Program-made: the position numbers and the translations under genes
Origin: Salvelinus alpinus
Lineage: Eukaryota > Chordata > Actinopteri > Salmoniformes > Salmonidae
Reading direction: 5' to 3'
Assembly: GCF_045679555.1 (NCBI RefSeq)
Contig: NC_092100.1
Coordinates: 35,984,106 to 36,048,105 of the forward strand
Length of the DNA stretch: 64,000 nucleotides
Notes under the pieces: model-generated
Told to the model about the DNA's origin: nothing
Seen by the model: only the letters and a program-made list of their open reading frames with translations
Databases searched by the model: none
In this document: positions 43,564 through 55,519 of the stretch, piece after piece
Layout of the letters: every line of letters begins with the position of its first letter
Numbering within the stretch: the stretch's first letter is position 1

Positions 43564-46500
43564 TCAATGGTTGTGAGAGAAGCTGGAGTCATCTGCAGGA
43601 CCCATCTGATGAAATGAGCCATAGGCAGCTCTGTCAGTCTGTGAACAGTGGTGGGCCCTGACATGGGCGTCCAGGGCGTTCTGAGCGTTGAAGAGAGCCC
43701 TGCAGAACGGACAGCGCCTGTGGTTGTCACCGAGACACAGACCTCCTCCTCTCCCCAGGCTCTGGAGCTGGCCCTTCCTCTGACGAGCCCTGGTGTTCTG
43801 GAACCATACCTGAGGAAGGACAAACACAGCAGTGTTACATGTTATTACACAAAACATGCTCACCATTACATAATTATAGAAATGTTACTATGAGAATGAT
43901 AGAGTACCTGCACTACACGTTTCTTCAGGCCTGTGTCCCTGGTGATGCCCTCCAGTACAGAGCGGGTTGGGTTGGAGTTCAGACTGTAGCGCTGGTACAG
44001 AACCTCTAGCTGCGCCGAACTGATGGTGGTCCTCTGGCGCCTATCCCTCCTCTGCTCATCACCCTCTCTCTCTCCCTCTTCCTCTCTCTCACCGTCCATC
44101 ACATCCCTCATAGGCGTTACCGCTGTCCCTTCCTCCAGCCTACGCTTCAGAAAGGGCAGGGCTGGGCTAGGAGCACAGTGTGTGTTAGTGTATGAGGTTA
44201 GAGATGGGCTAGGAGCACAGTGTGTGTTAGTGTATGAGGTTAGAGATGGGCTAGGAGCACTGTGTGTGTTAGTGTATGGGGGTAGAGATGGGCTAGGAGC
44301 ACAGTGTGTGTTAGTGTATGGGGGTAGAGATTGGCTAGGAGCACAGTGTGTGTTAGTGTATGGGGGTAGAGATGGGCTAGGAGCACAGTGTGTGTTAGTG
44401 TATGGGGGTAGAGATGGGCTAGGAGCACAGTGTGTGTTAGTGTATGGGGGTAGAGATGGGCTAGGAGCACAGTGTGTGTTAGTGTATGGGGGTAGAGATG
44501 GGCTAGGAGCACAGTGTGTGTTCGTGTATGAGGGTAGAGATGGTTTGTGGGTGGAGTGAGCGTTGGTGAATAGGGATAGGGGTGGTTGGTGGCCCGATGA
44601 TAACAGGGACTGGTACTGAAGCATAGACTGGAGTGCTATGGGTTGCATTAGACCAAGGGGGAGGAGAGAGAGGTCTATGGGGAAGGGAAGAGTGGGGAGG
44701 CTTGGTAAAGGAAGAGGGGGCAGGGGGAGTTGGGATAAGGGGAAATGCATGGAGAGATTGGACTGGGGTATGATAGTTGGAGAGGGGGCAGAGGTGGTTG
44801 TCGATGTCATAGTGTCCTGCTGCTGCTCTGGAAGTGGTTGTGTTTGGGAAGAGGGTGGAGGAGGAGAGGGTGTTGGTGAGGCTTGGGCTGGGCAGAAGGA
44901 ATTAACTGGGGCTTGGTCTGTGGACAGGGTTACAGGTACAGATGCTGGTGTGGTGGGTACAGCTTGGTCTGGACCTATGGCTGAGGCTTGGGAGAGGGAT
45001 TGGGCTTGGATAAGAGACTGGTCCCTCCCCAAACCCATTTCATCCCTTGAATAAGAGACTGGTGCTGGGGGTAAGGGTGCAAGTACAGGTGCTGTGGCTG
45101 GGGTTAGACGTGCAACAACAGTATTATCATTGTCTGCCACAGGGAAGGGTGTGAGGGGGTAGAGGCAGTCATACTGTCTGGAGAACGTCTCCAACACTAC
45201 CGGAGTGATCATTTGCTGGTGAACAAACTCCTGATGGCTCTTCAGGATCAGAGAGTCAGAGAACTGCTTCCCACATTCTCCACACTGCTTCTCCTCCTCC
45301 AGGCATCCACCCGTCTCTCTGTTCTGTTGTCTCTGTCTGCTCTGATTGGATTGCAGGGCCAGCTCCCAGCCATATCTCTCCAGCAGAACTCTGAGAGCCT
45401 TCTCTGCTCCATCCCTCTTCTTGCTCTCCTGCATCTCTCCATCTCCCTCAGGAGAGGAGGATGGGTTTGACTCTTTCTCCGTCTGGTGAAGGGGGGAGTC
45501 ACTGTCAGCTGTCTCAGCCTGAGTCTCACATTTCGGGGCCTGGGCTGGAAACTGGATGCTAGTTGTCACCAGCTTTGGAGAGGGATGTTTAAGCCCATTT
45601 GTCTGAGAGGAGAGGGCAGAGATGGTCTGGAGGGAGAGGGCTGAGGTGATCTGACTAAAGTTCATGTTAGGGTTGAGCTGCAGACCTCCAGAGAGGTAGA
45701 AGGACTGGATCATCTGCTGCTGTAGAGAAAACAGGCTGTCTGGGGAGAACTGGAGGGGAGAGAGGAGGTTCCTCTGTTGGAGACTCTCTGCTGCTGAAGG
45801 GAGGAACTGCTTTAAGAGGTTCTGCTGCAGTAAGGGGAGGTGCGGGAGCAGTGTTGGACTAAAGAGCTGGGGCTGGAGGAGGGCTGTGTGTTCCTCTATA
45901 TGGGCCTGGGCTAACTTATGTTGCTGTTGTGGCATCTGGGCCTGTGCTACCTGCTGTTGGAGTAACGTTAGGTCCTGCTGTCCTCCAGATGCTGTCAGGT
46001 CCTCTACTCTCCGCCTCTTAGCCTGGTGGCCCTCAGCCTTCCCAGAGACACCCACACTCAGCTGGGCTTCACTGAGGGAGGAACAGGGACTTGGGGAGGA
46101 AGGGGCTGATCTGGTGGCTGTTGGGGTGGTTCCCCTGGTAGATACCTCTCCTCCCCCTGGTGAACGGCTGGAGGAAGTGGTCTGAACCAAGGCTGGAACT
46201 AGGGTTTGGCGGGTGTGGGGGTTCAGTGATAGCTGGGTCCGAGCTCCACGGGCTCGTGTCTGGTGCAGTACAGAGCGGAGGTGGATGTCCAGGGTGGAAC
46301 TCTGGCTGTAAGCCACCCGACACATTCTGCAGCGGTAGGAACTTGGGTCTGGGGCCGGGCTGCAGCGGGTGTCAGGGGGACTGGGGCTGGAGTCCTGCAG
46401 GACCCGTCTGGCTCTGGCTCGGTGGGACAGAGAGTTATAGAGGACCGGCAGGATGGTTCTCTGAGTGAAGGACTCACAGCAGAAGGAACACTTGTAGGGC

Positions 46501-49500
46501 TGAGCCGGGTCCAGGAACCGCTCCAGAGTGGGGTTGAAGCCCTTGCTGAAGGGGTTGGGTTCTGACCCTGCCTCCTTCTCCTCCTGCTGCCTTGAACCCT
46601 GGTCACTGTCACCAACCCCTGAACTGGGCCTCTCCTCCTCCTCATCTGGGTCATCCTTTTCATCCTCCTCTCCTTCATCTCCCTTTCCCTGCTCTCCCTC
46701 CTCATCATCTTCCTCCTTATCCGTCTCTTCTTCACTCATACTCTCCCCCTCCTCTTCCTCCCCCCCCAGGCTGATTGGTTGTTGGATGTGTGCTCCACTC
46801 TGGTCAGGGTGTGTACCCTGTAGGTGTAGGTCCTGTAGGTGTGTGTTGAGCAGGTGTCTCTGCAGGGCCTCTTGGCTGCGGCAGCGTCTGGGGCAGAGGT
46901 GGCACTCTGTCGCCGCCCTCATGGCGTGGTACTGCCAGTGCAGCTGCAGCTTCTTCTGCCTTCGGACCGCTAGACTGCACCTGCCGCAGCGAAACCTGTA
47001 ACCATGACAATCAGAGGGGGGAGGGGCATCACTGGGAGGAGACGGGGGTAAAGTGGATGAAGGGAGGTTGTTGGGGGAGAGAGAGGAAATAGTGGGTGGG
47101 GAAGGGGGAGAGCTGGGGGACTCAAGGAGGTGAGAGGTGTTGTCCTCTGCTGGGTGCTGGTCCTTACAGGGAGGAGTCAGAAGAGCAGGGACATCTTTGG
47201 CTGTGATTACTTTTTCTTTATGGTAGTCATTTGTTTGAGGCTCGTTTGTGAGGGATTCCTTCGTGTAAGAGCTGTTTGTGTTGCAATCGTTTGTTTGAGA
47301 TTCCTTTATATTTGAGTGGGACTCCATCTGCAGTGTCTCTTTCTGCAGAATCTCAGGCAGCTCCACTGCCACCTGGAAAAGAAATCAACAACAAAGGTTT
47401 AAAACGTCAGTCTGAATCTATCCAGATGACTGATTGCCTTTATAGTCAGTCAAAACAGTGTCTATCCTGTTTGATAGTGCAGATGGAATAATAATAGTGA
47501 TGCTCCTTTATTGTCTACATCACCTCATTCTCCCGTTACACACTAATAATAGATGGAGGAAAACCGAATCAAGAGTGTTTTTAAATCAACCACAAACACA
47601 CACACACACACACACACTGAAAGAAGACACACACACTTGCATGGCAGAGACAGAAGAGACGCATACACATAATACGTATATGCCCCAGTGAGAGAGTGAA
47701 GGTCAGGCTTAATCTAGACAGAGACATTGGAAAGCGCGGAACATAATGGCCATCATAATCCAAGTCTGAATTAATGAACATATGCTATTATCAGAGAGAA
47801 AGGGGGGAGGGGAAATGGGGGGTGGGGTGCAGAGAGAAAATGGGGGGCTGGTGAGGGGGAGGGGAGACAGAGACAGAACAAGGGGTGGAGAGATGGGAAT
47901 AGAGAAAGAACAAGGGGGCGCAGAAAGAAAGATGGAGAGGTAGAGAGTGGAAAGAAAGGGATAGAGAAAGTGAGAGAAGATGGAGAGATAAGAAAAGGGA
48001 GTAAAGAAAACGGGAGTAGGGAGAGGGTGAGAGAGGTGAGAGGTGAAAGAGGGATGAAGGGGGAAATAGGAAGAGGGAGTCAAAGAGGGAGACAAAGAGC
48101 ACTGATCATGCTGGGCAAAGTAATGGAGGTTGGTGATGTGGAGAAAAATGAGCACTCTTTGTTTGCTGGAGACACTATAAGCGAGCTCCTTCAGCTCGAC
48201 TGCCCTTCTGCTAATAAAAAGGTAGCTAGAACACACACAGAAACACACACACTTACCATACTCATGAGCTTGTCCACACAGTCCTGGACCACACTGTGTA
48301 TGAGTATGAGGTGGCGTCTCAGGTGTGTGTATACCAGTGTGTCCTGGCACAGTGGGCACTTGGCAGTAGCCTGTTGGTGAGTAGTGCGCTGGTCTGTTCT
48401 GGGGCGTTTGGGAGAGAGGGGGCTCTGTGTCTCCTCCAGCCCAGAGAACGATCGCTTGGCTGGAGAAAGGGAATCTCTCCTCTCCCCCTCCTCAATGCTT
48501 CCACCTAGAAAGGTAACACATACAGTACCAGTCAAAAGTTTGGACACACCTACTCATTCAAGGGTTTTCTTTATTTTTACTATTTTCTACATTGTAGAAT
48601 AATAGTGAAGACATCAAAACTATGAAATAACACATATGGAATCATGTAGTAACCAAAACATATATATATATTTTTTTCATAATATATTTTAGATTCTTCA
48701 AAGTAGCCACCCTTTGCCTTAATGACAGCTTTGCACACTCTTGGCATTCTCTCAACCAGCATCACGAAGAGTGCTTTTCCAACTGTCCTGAACAACTTCC
48801 CACATATGCTGAGCACTTGTTGGCTGCTTTTCCTTCATTCTGTGGTCCAACTTATTCCAAACCATCTCAATTGGGTTGAGGTCGGGTGATTGTGGAGGAC
48901 AGGTCATCTGATGAGGCACTTCATCTCTCTCCTTGGTCAAATAGCCCTTACACAGCCTGGAAGTGTGTTTTGGGTCATTGTCTTATTGAAAAACAAATGA
49001 TAGTCCCACTAAGCGCAAACCAGATGGATTCTGGGGTAGCCATGCTGGTTAAGTGTGCCTTGAATTCTAAATAAATCACAGATAGTGTCACCAGCAAAGC
49101 ACCCCCATACCATCACACCTCCTCCTCCATGCTTCCCGGTGGGAACCACACATGCGAAGATCATCCGTTCACCTACTCTGCATCTCACAAAGACACGGCG
49201 GTTGGAACCCAAAATCTCAAATTTGGATTCATCAGACCAAAGGACAGATTTCCACCTGTCTAATGTCTATTAGGTGCTTCTACACCTGCATTGCTTGCTG
49301 TTTGGGGTTTTAGGCTGGGTTTCTGTACAGCACTTTGAGATATCAGCTGATGTAAGAAGGGCTATATAAATACATTTGATTTGATTTTGATTTGCTTGTG
49401 TTTCTTGGATCAAAGAAAGTCTTCTTATTATTGGTGTCCTTTAGTAGTGGTTTCTTTGCAGAAATTCGACCATGAACGCCTGATTCACGCAGTCTCCTCT

Positions 49501-52500
49501 GAACAGTTGATGTTGAGATGTGTCTGTTACTTGAACTGCAATCTGAGGTGCAGTTAACTCTAATGAACTTATCCTCTGCAGCAGAGGTAACTCTGGGTCT
49601 TCCTTTCCTGTGGCGGTCCTCATGAGAGCCAGTTTCATCATAGGGCTTGATGGTTTTTGTGACTTTACTTGAAGAAAAGTTCAAAGCTCTTCAGATTTTC
49701 CGGATTGACTGACCTGACCACCTATTGATGGACTGTTGTTTCTCTTTGCTTATTTGAGCTCTTCTTGCCATAATATGGACTTGGTATTTTACCAAATAGG
49801 GCTATCTTCTGTATACCACCCCTACCGTGTCACAACACAACTGATTGGCTCAAAAGGAATTAAGAAGGAAATAAATTCTACAAATTAACTTTTAACAAGG
49901 CACACCTGTTAATTGAAATGCATTCCAGGTGACATCCTCATGAACCTGGTTGAGAGAATGCCAATAGTGTGCAAAACTGTCATCAAGGCAAAGGGTGGCT
50001 ACTTTGAATAATCTCAAATCTCAAATATATTTAGATTTATTTAATACTTATTTGGTTACTAGATGATTCCATATGTGTTATTTCATCGTTTTGAGGTCTT
50101 CACTATTATTCTACAATGTAGAAAATAGTAAAAATAAAGTGTGTCCAAACTGGTACTGTATGTTAATACACAGCAACAAACACAGCAACACACACACATA
50201 CTGTATACTAATTGATCCAGTATACATTTTCTATTAGGAAATCCTCTGGGGTTTAGACCAGTTCATTCAGACCGGATACCTGGTATTGACTGTTTAATAC
50301 AGAGTCGCAGACTGAGTTAGACCAGATTTAATCCTGACAGTTAGACCAGATTTAATCCTGACAGTTAGACCAGATTTAATCCTGACAGTTAGTCCAGATT
50401 TAACCCTGACAGTTAGTCCAGATATAATCCTGACAGTTAGACTAGAGGAAAGGAGTCATTAGAGTCATCAGAAAGGTACTCCCCCTTTATCTCTCTGTGT
50501 ATCTCTCTCCGTCTTCCGCACCTGCTCTCTCCATCTCTCTGTCTATCTCTCTCTCTACTGCACCTGCTCTCTCTACCTCTGAATGCTTGGCTATAAAAAG
50601 AAACTGACATTTACTCCTGAGGTGCTGACCTGTTGCACACTCTATAACCACTGTGATTATTATTTGTCCCTGCTGATCATCTATGAACGTTTGAACATCT
50701 TGAAGAACGATCTGGCCTTAATGGCCATGTACTCTTATAATCTCCACAGGGAACAGCCAAAAGAGGAGTGGCCACCCCTCAGAGCCTGGTTCCTCTCTAG
50801 GTTTCTTCCTAGGTTCCTGTCTCTCTAGGGAGTTTTTCCTAGCCACAGTGCGTCGACATCTGCATTGCTTGCTCTCTGGGGTTTTAGGCTTTAGGGTTTA
50901 GGGCTTTAGGGTTTAGGGCTTTAGGGTTTCTGTATAAGCACTTTGTGACATCTGCTGATGTAAAAAGGGCTTTATAAATGTATTTGATTGATACACTGAG
51001 GGAAGATTTCCCGGGTCCTGATTAAGCCTAGTGCTGCTAAACTAAAAATCATGCCGGAGAATCTCTATTGACAGTGCTTTTTAGTCCAGGATTAGGCTCT
51101 GAGTCTGGGTAACTGACCCTGAAATCTCTATTCTAGAACATTAAAGTTCAATAGCAGTGTCTCAGCGATGTCTCAAGTTAGCGTTGTCGGGGGCAATGTG
51201 GGATGTAACAAGCTTGTTTCGACAAATCAATTAACCCAATAGATCCCTGACCATAATCAATAATTCCTTCTCTCTCTTCACCCTGCTCCATCTCTCCAAG
51301 TTTCTTCTCTCCGTTGACATTATAGGCCTGCAGATAATTTTCTCCATTCTATTCGTCAACTTGTTCTGGACTGGTGTACAAATATGGTTGCCAATGCCTT
51401 AACTAATGATAAACTTTTAAATTCATCAGGGGAACTGAACAAGTGCACACTTCAGATAGGAGGGATTTGGAAATGACCAGCTAAGTCTCTTACCTGTCTC
51501 AGGACTGGGACACTTCCTAATGGTGAAAGTAGCCGCTAGCCCCTCCCCTTCCTCCAGGCTCCTCCCTCTCACTAACTGCAAGTAGTGAAGCTCCCTCTTC
51601 TGATGACCAGGGGAGTGGGTATGTCTCAATAGGTGGAGTTTAGAACAGGAGGAGTAGTTACACAGGACACAATGGAACAACCAGGACCCTCCATCTACTG
51701 CACTGTCATACTGCTGTAAGAACTAGAGAGAGAGGAACATAGGGTGATAGGTTGGAGTTAGACTGTGATAGAGAGAAAGATGCACTAAATAAATCTGGTC
51801 CCTGTGCTTTATTTGCTGTCTATATGCCAGATATTTAGAAATAATCTTATAGTCCAAGTACAGCAGTGACACAGGCCTCCAAATCGTGTGTGTGTGTACT
51901 GACCCTGTAGACTCTGAGGTTGGCCTGGTGTTGGGGGTTGATGCTGTGTATTTTCAGTTTCTCCAAGCTGGTGGTCTGGAAGTCACACAAGTTACACTTC
52001 AGCTGGACTGGGTTGCCTGTAGCAACCAACTTCACAAATTCCTCCCTGTCCCCGGCCTCCCAGAGGTGGGAAGCCAGCTGGTACTGGGCCCTGTGTCTGT
52101 CTGTCTGGCAGTGCAAGGTGAAGTTAGCCCTGAGGGGGGTGCTGTAGCCACACAGCCTGCAGTAGCAGCCTCCAGCCACCAGAGAGCGCCACTCAGACTG
52201 GGGCAGGGAGCAGGGGGCGCTCAGGTGAGACCTAAGAGACTCCAGACTGTCAGAGGAGAAACTGGAACACACCAGGCACTGGAACACACCACAGGAAAGA
52301 GGAGAAGAGGGGGAGAGAGACAGTGGAGGAGGGGGAGAGGAGGATGGAGAAGGGGATGGTGAGGAGGGAGGAGGAGAGGGGGAGGGGGTCAGGGTTGAAT
52401 CCGGGGCGACTGGCTCCTCTGCTGATAGTTGATGCATATCCAAAGACTGTTCGCCACCTAGAACACACAGCACACAAACAGGCCATGAGAAAACATACTG

Positions 52501-54180
52501 TACATATAAGCATGGATATAATCAAGTATCAACCTAACTTGATGTGCCAGTGAACAGAGCCCAACAGAACAGTTATTGAGTATGTGTGTGTGGTCTCTCA
52601 CCTATGCTGTGTAGCAGTGTGAGTTGAGGAGGCAGACTCCTGCAGTGGGCCAGGTAGTAGCTTCTCTGCAACACGTTGGGTGTTTGTTTCAGGCGCAGCA
52701 CGTTATGCATGTGTTTCTCGCTGGTGGTGTGTATGCGCAGATTCCGGGCAATGCTGGTCTCATAATCACACACCTCACACCGCCACCTCTTACCGTGGGA
52801 AGGGGGCTGGCTGGGGTAGGGTGTTGTGTGTGCAGGGGGCTGTGTGACTGTGGGGTGTGTGTGTCCGTAGCCCTGTTCGCCTGCCGTGTCTCTGACAGCG
52901 TAGCCACCATTGTGTGCGGAGTGTGTGTGAGTGCCGTGCGCAGGGTGTGTGTGTCCTGCTACCTGTACGTTGCTGAGGTGTTTGTCTGACTGCATGTGTA
53001 TGCTGAGGTTTCCTTTAGAGGAGGTTGTGTAATCACACACACCACAGTGGTAGGGTTTGTACTCACAAACATAACTCTCTCCCCGGGACAGACGAGGGTG
53101 GGCCTTCCCCGTGCTACAGTACACACACACACCCCTTGACACTCCACACACACACTTCTCCCCCGAGCCCCCACACACACACAAGCCCCCAGACGCAGGG
53201 TGTTTTTCTCTGAGGTGGGCATGCAGTGTCTGCTGGGACTTGTAGTGCCAGTTACATTTGGGGCATTTGAGCATCTTGCAGGAGTTCCAGGAGTGCATCA
53301 AGGCCATGTGACTGTTCAGTGAGCCAGGTGAGGACGGAGAGGGGTGGAGGTATTTAGAAACGGTCTTTAAGTTCTCATCTCTCTCTCTATCCTTATCTCC
53401 TTCTATCTCTCCATCTCCCTCTCTTTTTCCATCTGTCTCTTTTGGGTTGTTGTTTGGTTTTGGAACTTTGGCGGTGTCTCCATTGGCAATAAGGGAAGTG
53501 TGAGTGGTGTCTGTCCTCCTATCATCCGTAACAGGTGTGCTGGTGTACTCAGGCAGCGCTGACTTCTGGGGTTTAATAAAGCTCAGAGGAAAATTAGGAC
53601 TACTGCCCTGCACTCCTCTTGTATCTCTCATCTCTGTGATGAGGGTGTTATTGTTCAGTGTGCCACTGGCCATAACAGTGCAGGAGGCAGAGCTGTGCTG
53701 GCTCCGTCGAGGTAATAGACTACATTTGGAGTTGGTTTGGCTTTGGTTTGAGATGGCCTCTTCCCTCTGTTTCTCCTCCTTTCCTCCTCTGTCTTTGCTA
53801 CTAAATGCTGGTGCAAGGTTCTCTCTCTCCACCGTTTCCTCTCTGTCATCCACCAGTAATATTCTTTCTTTCTCCTTCTTCTCCTTTAGCTTCTCTTCCT
53901 CTAGTCTGCCTCCATGTGAGTGTCCAACCCTCTCCCCTCCTGGGGTCTCCTCTCTGCCTGCGGTCCCCTCTGCACCGCCCTGCTCTGTCTCTGTCTGGAT
54001 CAGGGTGGGGGGCTCTTTGGCAGGGGCCCGGGCTAAGGTTCGAGAGGACAACCCCTCACAGGGAATCACTTCCAGGGTCAGGAGAGGATGGGATAACAGC
54101 TTGTGGCTCTTTTCAGGTTCTCTCTCCTGTCCTCCCTCTCTTCCTCCATCCCTTCCTCTCCCTCCCTCACCACTGTTCAT
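43564..54180 (-). CDS. ZFHX-family (ATBF1-like) zinc-finger homeodomain protein, shortened
   Basis: Six minus-strand exons: 52602-54180, 51904-52457, 51494-51722, 48257-48504, 43908-47372, then from 43809 to the stop at 43564. Phases agree and the product is about 2106 aa. It is a nuclear DNA-binding regulator by family. The C2H2 order matches ZFHX3: [118 protein letters not shown], and five more in exon 5. One exon 5 finger has lost its first His (CSFCCESF...LYNSLSH). One homeodomain (about 1981-2038, [16 protein letters not shown] / [14 protein letters not shown]) equals the third of ZFHX3 and is followed by [11 protein letters not shown]. Homeodomains 1 and 2 are absent; a 14-residue repeat lies where they would be. 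The N-terminus starts much later than in ZFHX3. After the stop, homologous sequence continues in other frames, a sign of decay. ZFHX2, 3 and 4 are not separable by eye. Confidence 0.88.
44165..44570. repeat. 42-bp coding minisatellite in ZFHX-like exon 5
   Basis: About ten tandem units of 42 bp encode the 14-residue repeat [14 protein letters not shown] on the minus strand. Units vary at a few bases (for example 'tatgaggttag' versus 'tatgggggtag'), and the first and last are the most diverged. The length is a multiple of three, so copy number changes keep the frame. Confidence 0.95.
47373..48256. other. ZFHX-like intron with purine-rich tract
   Basis: Between exons 43908-47372 and 48257-48504. 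It contains a CA repeat (47593-47617) and a long G/A-rich stretch on the plus strand (47800-48100). Frames read there on the minus strand are simple Ser/Pro/Leu sequence. Confidence 0.5.
48521..50162 (-). mobile_element. Tc1-like transposon with both ends, in a ZFHX-like intron
   Basis: The left end 'acagtaccagtcaaaagttt' and the right end 'gtgtccaaactggtactgta' are inverted copies, followed on both sides by the sub-terminal 'attttctacattgtagaata'. Minus-strand transposase pieces include [20 protein letters not shown] and [20 protein letters not shown] (49343-49684) and [20 protein letters not shown] (48752-48940), a DDE-core motif. Several stops and a nested repeat (49263-49400) show it is inactive. 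It begins only 16 bp before the acceptor side of exon 48257-48504. Confidence 0.9.
49263..49400. repeat. Interspersed repeat nested in the Tc1-like element
   Basis: 'acctgcattgcttgctgttt' to 'gggctatataaatacatttg', ending in a TTTGATTTGATTT-like tail. A related copy lies at 50855-50995. It interrupts the transposase sequence. Confidence 0.75.
50317..50450. repeat. 24-bp tandem repeat, about five copies
   Basis: 'ttagaccagatttaatcctg' plus 'acag' repeats with a few substitutions, in an intron of the ZFHX-like gene. Confidence 0.9.
50720..50997. repeat. Teleost interspersed repeat with internal TTTAGGG-like expansion
   Basis: 'ctctctaggtttcttcctag', 'gggagtttttcctagccaca' and 'gggctttataaatgtatttg' mark a repeat common in fish genomes. 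At 50884-50930 the segment 'ggctttagggtttag' is locally duplicated. Confidence 0.7.
50998..51493. other. ZFHX-like intron, no feature recognised
   Basis: Unremarkable intron sequence leading to the exon at 51494-51722. Confidence 0.4.
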
Positions 54181-55519
54181 AAGGGTGCTTACAAAAGCCA
54201 CGCATTGCTACCCCACCTGAGAGGCAGATAGATTTTTTTTTGTATTCACAAAAATACTGTGAATAAATTAAGAAATGCATATACACTACCAAGAACTTTG
54301 TTACTGCAACACAATAACCAACAGACTTGTAGGCATTGGCAAGACTCTACTAACTTATAGCTGCTCCCCTGGCCCTAAAGGTTTTCATTTACACACAGAT
54401 AGATCAATAACCTGGGGCTATGTCCAAAAAATGTCGCCCCCAAAAAACTAAAAACAGTGGAACTACTGTATCTCTGACAGTAGCCTGCAACTGCTGCTGG
54501 TAACCAACATACACCGGCTGACACAGACATACATTATTTAACTGTAATGGTGACTATGGCGATGTTTATATTATTGTAGCCTACTTCTGTCTTCGTTTAA
54601 CCTACTCAAGAGAGAACAAGTACAAACAGCCTGCACCAGTTTACAAAGGCACAACGCTCTTCTTTCCAGTCAACAACCACAGCCAAACAAAGGTGACACT
54701 CAGAACTCGCACTGACGAAACAAACACATTTGCGTTAAGATAAACAATCCGCTGGTCTGTAGAATAATTATGTCTAGATTAGCCTATAATAAAGTAATAC
54801 GAATTTCGATATAACAGGCACCAGTAGCCTTCAACAACGAACCCATGCAGCTATCATTACCTGGGTTACATGGGCTGTCAGGGATTTCGCCGACAGTTAG
54901 AAAAATACGCAGACTCACATCTGTGCGGCGGTGTCGTCTGTGGACTCCTTGGAGCTGTAGTAATCCAGTCACATAGAGGGTCTACTGAACAGCCACATAT
55001 TACCTTTGGACCAGAGAGAGCAGCATAACAGTATGTGTTCCTAAAATCTTCTTCTTGAAGCTATATCTACTGTAAACATTGGGACGGAAGGGGAAGGTCT
55101 GATCATATAGGAGAGAAAAACACTTAGCTATTTATTATTCCTGCTAGTTGGTTTCCTGCAAATGGCTAAAACACCCCACTGCGCATGTGCGTAATTGCGC
55201 AGACATCATCAATGGGATGCCGCGGAGGAGAGCGAGGGGGAAGAGTGGGAGTAGTAGACGACGGAGGAGAGGATGAAGGATGGAGGGAGAAAATAGTGAA
55301 GTAATGGAATTATCATTGTAATGCTGATATTGGATGTTATAGAAAATAAGAAAGGGATGGAATAATTTATAAATTTTGACACAAAAATGCTTGAAATGTA
55401 GATTTATAGGCCAAATATAGTTGAGTTGTGGTTATACAGTATATCTAACCCATACACCTTGTATCATCTGTACCATCAGATCCATGCTTGAAATAGAACA
55501 CTAGGGTTTGTGAGTAATC
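54181..55519. other. 5' region of the ZFHX-like gene
   Basis: The exon-1 ATG chosen is at 54180. The frame stays open upstream to a GTG at 54201, and an 'ag' (tttgtaag) just upstream could be an acceptor, so a 5' exon is possible. A CpG-richer segment at 55170-55260 is a promoter candidate. No upstream coding exon equivalent to the ZFHX3 N-terminus was found. Confidence 0.4.
55180..55191. promoter_or_regulatory. NRF1-like site TGCGCATGTGCG
   Basis: A near-palindrome close to the NRF1 consensus (TGCGCATGCGCA type), in the only GC-rich segment upstream of the ZFHX-like gene. A second 'ttgcgcag' follows at 55194. It could belong to the gene's promoter; the evidence is motif only. Confidence 0.35.

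Noticed and set aside
44165-44570. Regular 42-bp direct repeats considered as a CRISPR-like array
   Set aside because: There are no spacers between units, the repeat is in frame inside a conserved eukaryotic exon, and the genome is vertebrate.
46528-47001. Plus-strand Ser/Pro-rich frame of 157 codons
   Set aside because: Opposite strand of the acidic Glu/Asp-rich stretch in ZFHX-like exon 5.
50884-50930. TTTAGGG-like run considered as telomeric sequence
   Set aside because: Only a few imperfect units inside a known interspersed repeat; vertebrate telomeres are TTAGGG and much longer.
53504-54220. Plus-strand frame of 238 codons
   Set aside because: Antisense of ZFHX-like exon 1, which has conserved zinc fingers in the minus frame.
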